Source: Saxidomus purpurata (lineage: Eukaryota > Mollusca > Bivalvia > Venerida > Veneridae). Taken from it: a stretch of 64,000 nucleotides of DNA. This document shows positions 59,201-64,000 of the stretch, piece by piece. The stretch covers positions 8,063,569-8,127,568 of the forward strand of contig JAFMSR010000001.1 of the NCBI GenBank assembly GCA_022818135.1, in the 5' to 3' direction. The position numbers were made by a program, and so were the translations under genes. The notes under the pieces were generated by a model. The model ran no database searches and was not told the DNA's origin. It was given only the letters and a program-made list of their open reading frames with translations. Position 1 is the stretch's first letter; each line of letters begins with the position of its first letter.

Positions 59201-60591
59201 CTGAAAGACCTTTTAGCTAAATACGATCCTAGATCAGAAGTAATCATGAAAATTGATGTACAAAAACAAACAAAAGACCGTAGCAACAAATATTTTTGTG
59301 ATTGCAAATGTAATATGGAAAAGTCAAGAACGCCATGTTATTGGCCATTCCTTGGTTAGATTCAACAAGTCGTTACAAAATTCAAGCAAAATTAATTTGT
59401 AAACTTTAACAATTTTACATTTGATGAGATACATCCACAGCTCAAAATCTACGATTATCAGAAAAATTGCGTTTCTAAAGCTGCTACGTACATGTAATAT
59501 ATTGTCAAATTCCTTGATACCCTTAGACGAATCGATTCACACTGAAACCTTGATATACTAGCATGAACAAGGTATAACGATATTTTCAAGTTAATCGTAC
59601 TTTTTATTGTTTTTTTTTTATTTTAAATGTGCCAATGTGCATACACCATCCCAAAACAAAATGCTATCTTTTATCTGAATGTCCGGTTACTCCTCCATGA
59701 TACGTATTATCCCTTATCCACATGTAGACTCAGATAATTGTATAACAGAATTTCAGTTTCATCAGAAAAACTCACTTCAATTAGTTTCTGCTGCAATGTA
59801 CAGCTTTGAAAGACACCCGGTCTACTCGTACATATAACTCTATTTTCTGTAGTCTTTGAAATAAAAGGTCATTTTTAAAAGTCTCTGCTTTTACTAATAG
59901 AACTTCAAATGACGTTTTACAGTTTCCTGTTATATTTTAACATGTGTATGTTCATGGAATGCAGCTGTGGCGTTATTGAAACTCTTCAAACAATTCTCTT
60001 GCACTAAATATATTAGTCGCCTTTTTGCCCGGTACTGTAATCTGAAAGGGAGTAACTATCGCCTTCTGTTAATGCCCAATAGTCCCAATATCAATGATAT
60101 ACCACCATCCGCTCCGAGAACAGAATACTCCAATGTGAACGTTTGATTTCAGATTGTATCAAAAAAGAACTTAAATATATATATAAAATTATATAAATAT
60201 AATATATACATGTATTCTATTACGTATTTTATGACGTATAAAATCATAGTCAACTTAACATTTTCACACTGAGTGAAAAATATTTACATCAAATTATACA
60301 TTTTAAACAGTTTTCACATTTCGGTATGTGGTAAAGATATTCTTTATCACAGTTTTTGTTTCTTTTTAATTTTCGTCAGTTTTACCTTCAGATTCTAAAG
60401 ATTGCAAAGTTTTAAGTTTTAATGCAGCCCACACGGGCATCTGAGATGTATAATGTATGCTGCCGCTAAGTAAACATTAAGCAGATAGGATATAAAGTTT
60501 AAAGCTTGATTGATTTACATCACTACTTTTTTGCTGCGGTTTGATGTTTATTTCTTTCGCAAAACTTTGATACAGTTGTGCATCACAAAAT
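56276..60591. other. Intergenic, nothing recognised
   Basis: About 4.3 kb between the two transporter genes. Frames at 57.0-58.0 kb on both strands are short and unremarkable. A (TA)n-like tract lies at 60170-60215. The promoter of the downstream symporter must lie at its right end, but no defensible element is visible. Confidence 0.5.
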
Positions 60592-60927
60592 ATGGAAAAG
60601 TTAACTTTTCACACAGCAGATTATATAGTGATAGTGTTTTTTCTTGCAGTGTCTTCTGCAATTGGAGTTTACTATGGCTGTTTTAAGAAACAGAAAACAA
60701 CCGAAGAATACATTCTGGGGAATAGACAAATTCATTTCATTCCGGTGGCTCTGTCATTAGCCGTGACTTTTCAGTCTGCATCTTCAATAATAGGACTGCC
60801 GAGCGAAGTATATTTATTCAACATCATGGTATTCTACGTAAGCATTGGAATATCACTCGCAAGTCTTATTCAGGCGTTTACCATTGTACCTCTAGTACAT
60901 CAACTGAAACTAACCAGCGCCTACGAG
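60592..60927 (+). CDS. SLC5-family sodium/solute symporter, exon 1 (start)
   Basis: The first 112 residues of a sodium-coupled carrier of the SMCT/SMVT branch (SLC5A8, A12, A6 relatives), plasma-membrane proteins that import short monocarboxylates or vitamins with Na+. It opens MEKLTFHTADYIVIVFFLAV (first helix), then GVYYGCFKKQKTTEEYILGNR, the marker PVALSLAVTFQSASSIIGLP followed by SEVY (the sodium-binding helix region), a hydrophobic helix, and ends QLKLTSAYE. Donor GAG|GTTCTT, phase 0, non-consensus after GT but supported by the perfect join to exon 2. The only Met that precedes the family N-terminus is at 60592. The family is usually about 600 residues; only 150 or so are in the window. 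Confidence 0.93.
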
Positions 60928-62235
60928 GTTCTTTTTTTAAAACTTTTTCATTAATTCTGCAATTTTGCGCAATTACGTTCTAAATGTATATACTATTAAA
61001 TTAGAATAGAGATCTGACTGAAAACGTGCGATATGGTTTATAGGATACATTTGAATTTGGATTTTCATAACCACGGGTATTACAGGAAAGAGATTCATAT
61101 AAGCTGTATAGCTTTCTTCTCAATCCTGGATGCTGTTTATAAATGTATTGTATGTGTTTATGCTTTGATAAACACATAAATAAATGTTTAAAAAAACTAC
61201 AAGTGTTAATGACTGTTGACTGTTTGTTGGATTGTATCGCGCTACGCAATCTACTACACAATTTTACAAAATTGGTGGAGAAATTTAATGATTGCACTCT
61301 AAACTGAATTATTCAAAGTGCAATGAATCCAGATTTAAACAACATGGAAATAAGTGCCACTGTGTCTCATGTAATGGTTTGAGAAAGTTTATCAGAGTCA
61401 AAAATAACGTTTTACATATTTAAATATCAAATGATATCTAATAGTCTGATTTTTTAATTGCCACTGTTTTGAAGATTCTATCTCCCATTGGGTTTTAAGT
61501 TAAGGGTGATGGCTGACATACTGACATCGCTCAGCCAAACATTCAACCCACCATAGCTTTTCATATTTCCTGCAATAGCTTGTCTAACCGTCAATTCATG
61601 CTGTAATGAACTGTTCAAAAAGTAAAACGTAACCTGGTCTTGACCGATATAAATTAACCTAACTATGCACTATACAGGGCCAACCGTTATAGTTATCATA
61701 GTAAGTGGTCAACGAAATGGTGTTATTTGTACAGTAGAACATACTTTCAGTGGCTATAATTTTGTAATGCCATGCGTGGGGGGGTTAAAAAGAGAAAGAA
61801 CTGTCAGGTTTCCCGAGCTACTCAATCCACCCGGTACCTCCTGACAGTGTGTGTGAGAAAATGGTGCTAAACCTAACACGGTGAACTTAAAATCCATATC
61901 CTGCAAATATGTACATATATAATCTGTTGTGCAGAAAGGAAGGTATAAGTAGGGTTAAAAACAGGATAAAAGCAAGTATGTTCATGTATGGTTTGTACGT
62001 CAATGCAGCCAGTTTAAGATTTAAGTCAAATAACCTTTTTAATGTTTAAAGTAACTTATCCTATTAATTCTTTTTAAGATCCGCTTTCTTTTCTTATGAT
62101 GATTTTAATCTTTCTATGCTATGCTATACAAACATCTGTTATACACATGTACTGTTACATAGCATATGAGGAGAAGCATACTTTTATCATGGCTTGGTCT
62201 TTTTTTATTAATTGCACATTGTTGTTCTTTTGCAG
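60928..62235 (+). other. Intron 1 of the SLC5-like gene
   Basis: 1308 bp, phase 0. A G run is at 61778-61785. No repeat or other gene recognised; a 98-codon minus-strand frame at 61001-61297 has no features I trust. Confidence 0.8.
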
Positions 62236-62304
62236 TATCTTCAACTACGTTTTAAGTTAAGGGCTGTACAACTCTTAGGTATGACAATGGGAATGATACA
62301 GACG
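62236..62304 (+). CDS. SLC5-family symporter, exon 2
   Basis: A 69-bp exon (acceptor TTTTGCAG, donor ACG|GTATGT, phase 0) reading YLQLRFKLRAVQLLGMTMGMIQT. Joined to exon 1 it makes TSAYEYLQLRF, a strongly conserved SLC5 motif, followed by the next membrane helix. Confidence 0.92.
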
Positions 62305-62400
62305 GTATGTCTCATGTTCTTTGTACACGAGAGGCATCAAAGTTAGAGTAACTGAATTGTTTCATTTGTATTAATTCATTTATTCGCGATTGTGAAATAA

Positions 62401-62586
62401 GTTATTACAACTTATATTAATCGCTCTCGAGACTCATTCTAAATGAATCAACCTCGAAAAGAGGGACGCAATGTGGAATTATGTGTGTCTTGCCTATGGA
62501 CAGTACCGACATGGCTATGACAGGGATCGAACCCGGGACCCTTCGATTCTTGGGCGAAAGCTCTACCACTGCGCCACGACGGCTCG
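62401..62586 (-). repeat. tRNA-derived SINE, copy 2
   Basis: On the minus strand it has A box TGGCGCAGTGGTAGAGC and B box GGTTCGATCC with tRNA-like spacing, followed by a body matching 39443-39630 ('attaatcgctctcgagactca'). It lies antisense in intron 2 of the SLC5-like gene. Stems are incomplete, so it is not a tRNA gene. Confidence 0.85.
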
Positions 62587-62910
62587 AAAACAGATTTATT
62601 CTTTTTCTTAATCAAACGAAATGTACTCTAAACGAGTTTTCAAAAAAATGACCATTTACTTAATTGCGTTCGTTTAAACATTTGAGACATCACCATCTTT
62701 AAGCTCGCCATGATTTTGCACAGTGAAGTAAAACTTTGAAATGGTACATGTATATTGTTACGCCCTTTGCATATCGCTACCTGTAATTAGATTTCAATAT
62801 ACCATTCATTTGCAGTTCACTGCTCAAATGCAATCACATCCCTTACCATGCATCATTTTTTGTTGTCGATGGCAAAACATGTTTAAATACCAAATTAATG
62901 ACTTGTTACT

Positions 62911-63004
62911 GAACAGAACAGAACAGAACAGAACATCACTTTATTTACCCAAGTTACATATGTAACACATGACCATACAGTGCAAATACATATATATTAT
63001 TACA
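62911..63004 (-). mobile_element. 5'-truncated LINE 3' end with target-site duplication
   Basis: On the minus strand this 94-bp segment ends with AATAAA followed by (TTCTG)n ((GAACA)5 at 62911-62935 on the plus strand), the usual 3' end of a non-LTR element with a microsatellite tail. It is flanked by 20-bp direct repeats CAAATTAATGAYTTGTTACT at 62891-62910 and 63005-63024, differing at one base. This is a clear target-site duplication in intron 2 of the SLC5-like gene. Confidence 0.8.
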
Positions 63005-63066
63005 CAAATTAATGATTTGTTACTTATACCAAGAATGTTGTCAATAATTTTACCGTTTTGTTTTAG

Positions 63067-63118
63067 TTGTTGTATGTCAGCATTGTCTTGTATTCTCCGG
63101 CACTTGCGCTTGAGGTAG
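63067..63118 (+). CDS. SLC5-family symporter, exon 3
   Basis: Acceptor TTTTTAG-type (TTGTTTTAG). Reads LLYVSIVLYSPALALE, continuing IQT of exon 2 into the helix motif Y.PALAL typical of SMCT/SMVT proteins. The 3' end is ambiguous: GAG|GTAGGT at 63114 (phase 0) or GTAG|GTAAGT at 63118 (phase 1, better consensus, drawn here). The next exon is not in the window or was not recognisable, so this cannot be resolved. Confidence 0.85.
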
Positions 63119-63620
63119 GTAAGTATAATAAGTCTACCATTCTTTTGTCATATAAGTTCACCATTTGTCATGATGGTATTTATTTTATGAAGTTCATTTT
63201 GCATGGATTCATTCTACTACAATAGTCCTTTGATAATTTTGTTGTTTCTACTAGTCAAGAACTTTGGTGAATGTTGAGCAAATATAAGAACGTCACTAGA
63301 TATTACTTGGCCATTGTGTTTAGGTAAAAATAGGATCATGCGGTTAAAAAGGGAATTTTACGAAATAAATAGGTAATAGGACATGACTGATTTGAAGAGA
63401 ACTAGGTAAGAATGTCCATCTGTAACAATAGTTTTCTCTTGTTTACATCCTTGCAGTTGGGGGGCCCAACATGGCGTATGTTTTGACGAATACACAGAAG
63501 CCTAATTACTACTGTGGTGTAAACTATTGGACCGTTGGTTATCATCATTATGTCCTGATAAAATATCATAAGCTTTAAATATTGACTTTACAGTTTGGTT
63601 TTATCAATATTTATTCAAAT
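63119..63620 (+). other. Intron 3 of the SLC5-like gene (continues to the window edge)
   Basis: No fourth exon with SLC5 features was found. A pyrimidine tract with CAG at 63446-63456 and another at 63956-63965 precede sequences that do not translate to the expected next helix. Confidence 0.55.
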
Positions 63621-63860
63621 ACTATTCTGTAAAATAGCAGCAAGGATCGAGTAGAAAGATCTAAAATGCACATACAATTTGTTGTAAAATAACGGCAAGG
63701 ATCGAGTAGAAAGTTCTAAACTGCACATACAATATTCTATGAAATAGCAGCAATCTCTTAAATGCACATACAATATTCTGTAAAATACCAGCACGGATCG
63801 AGTAGTTAGCTCTTAAAAGTACATACAATATTCTGTAAAATACCAGCAAGGATCGAGTAA
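63621..63860 (+). repeat. Tandem repeat, ~56 bp unit, four to five units
   Basis: Units carry 'attctgtaaaataNcagcaa', 'ggatcgagtagaaagNtct' and 'aaatgcacatacaat'. The 'ggatcgagta' word occurs near 63644, 63700, 63794 and 63849; one unit lacks it. It accounts for the minus-strand frame here. Confidence 0.9.
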
Positions 63861-64000
63861 GGTTTGTATGTAGACGTGACTCAAATATAAAAGGTATATA
63901 AGAACTTGAGAATGAAGAGCCGTGGTAACAAAGGTCAACTGGAATCTTATGCGGCCTTTTTTTCAGAGCTCATAGAGGCTTTGTATGAGAAATTCGAAGT
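63861..64000. other. Non-coding to the window edge
   Basis: Presumed intron 3 of the SLC5-like gene; nothing recognised. Confidence 0.4.

Noticed and set aside
63456..63480. Possible exon 4 of the SLC5-like gene after TTGCAG
   Set aside because: The translation does not match the expected next helix in any phase, and no donor in suitable position supports it.
1..64000. Bacterial-type systems, CRISPR arrays, viral genes, toxin genes
   Set aside because: No operon-like coding, no spacer-repeat array and no viral or toxin protein motif was seen in any frame.

Overview
The window reads as nuclear DNA of an animal, most likely a bivalve mollusc (perhaps a venerid clam). Genes are split by GT-AG introns, the sequence is AT-rich and mostly non-coding, and it is full of diverged dispersed and tandem repeats. 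One repeat has a head resembling 'ccctatatcgctcacctgag', modular units of about 150-165 bp and a tail ending 'gtgagctaaa', which I associate with clam genomes. There is no sign of bacterial gene organisation, CRISPR or phage. The taxonomic call is inference: no species-diagnostic gene is present.

Layout. 1-39.6 kb is a gene desert. I found no exon of a recognisable host gene there, only dispersed repeats, minisatellites, locally duplicated blocks, a LINE 3' remnant (about 10.7-11.7 kb, minus strand) and a 149-bp near-pure C tract. 40.0-42.4 kb holds a complete three-exon Rho/Rac/Cdc42-type GTPase on the minus strand, with no C-terminal prenylation box. 43.8-45.5 kb is a broken LINE (endonuclease plus the start of reverse transcriptase), followed by a 167-bp-period tandem array. 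48.0-54.6 kb holds a plus-strand SLC16 (monocarboxylate-transporter-like) gene with five visible coding exons covering all twelve membrane segments; its start exon was not found. 60.6 kb to the window edge holds the first three exons of an SLC5-family sodium/solute symporter of the SMCT/SMVT type, cut off by the window end.

Functional picture. The two transporter genes lie about 6 kb apart on the same strand, in families that include proton-coupled (SLC16) and sodium-coupled (SLC5A8/A12) monocarboxylate carriers. The SLC16 member appears to lack the TM1 lysine and TM8 arginine that canonical lactate carriers use, so its substrate may differ. The GTPase is unrelated to them.

I did not find a convincing new multigene system. 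The most unusual items are the CaaX-less Rho protein, the divergent SLC16 protein, exact 87-bp and 72-bp repeats among otherwise diverged repeats, two elements sharing a (GACG)n-plus-hairpin 3' end, and a small LINE insertion with a nearly perfect 20-bp target-site duplication.
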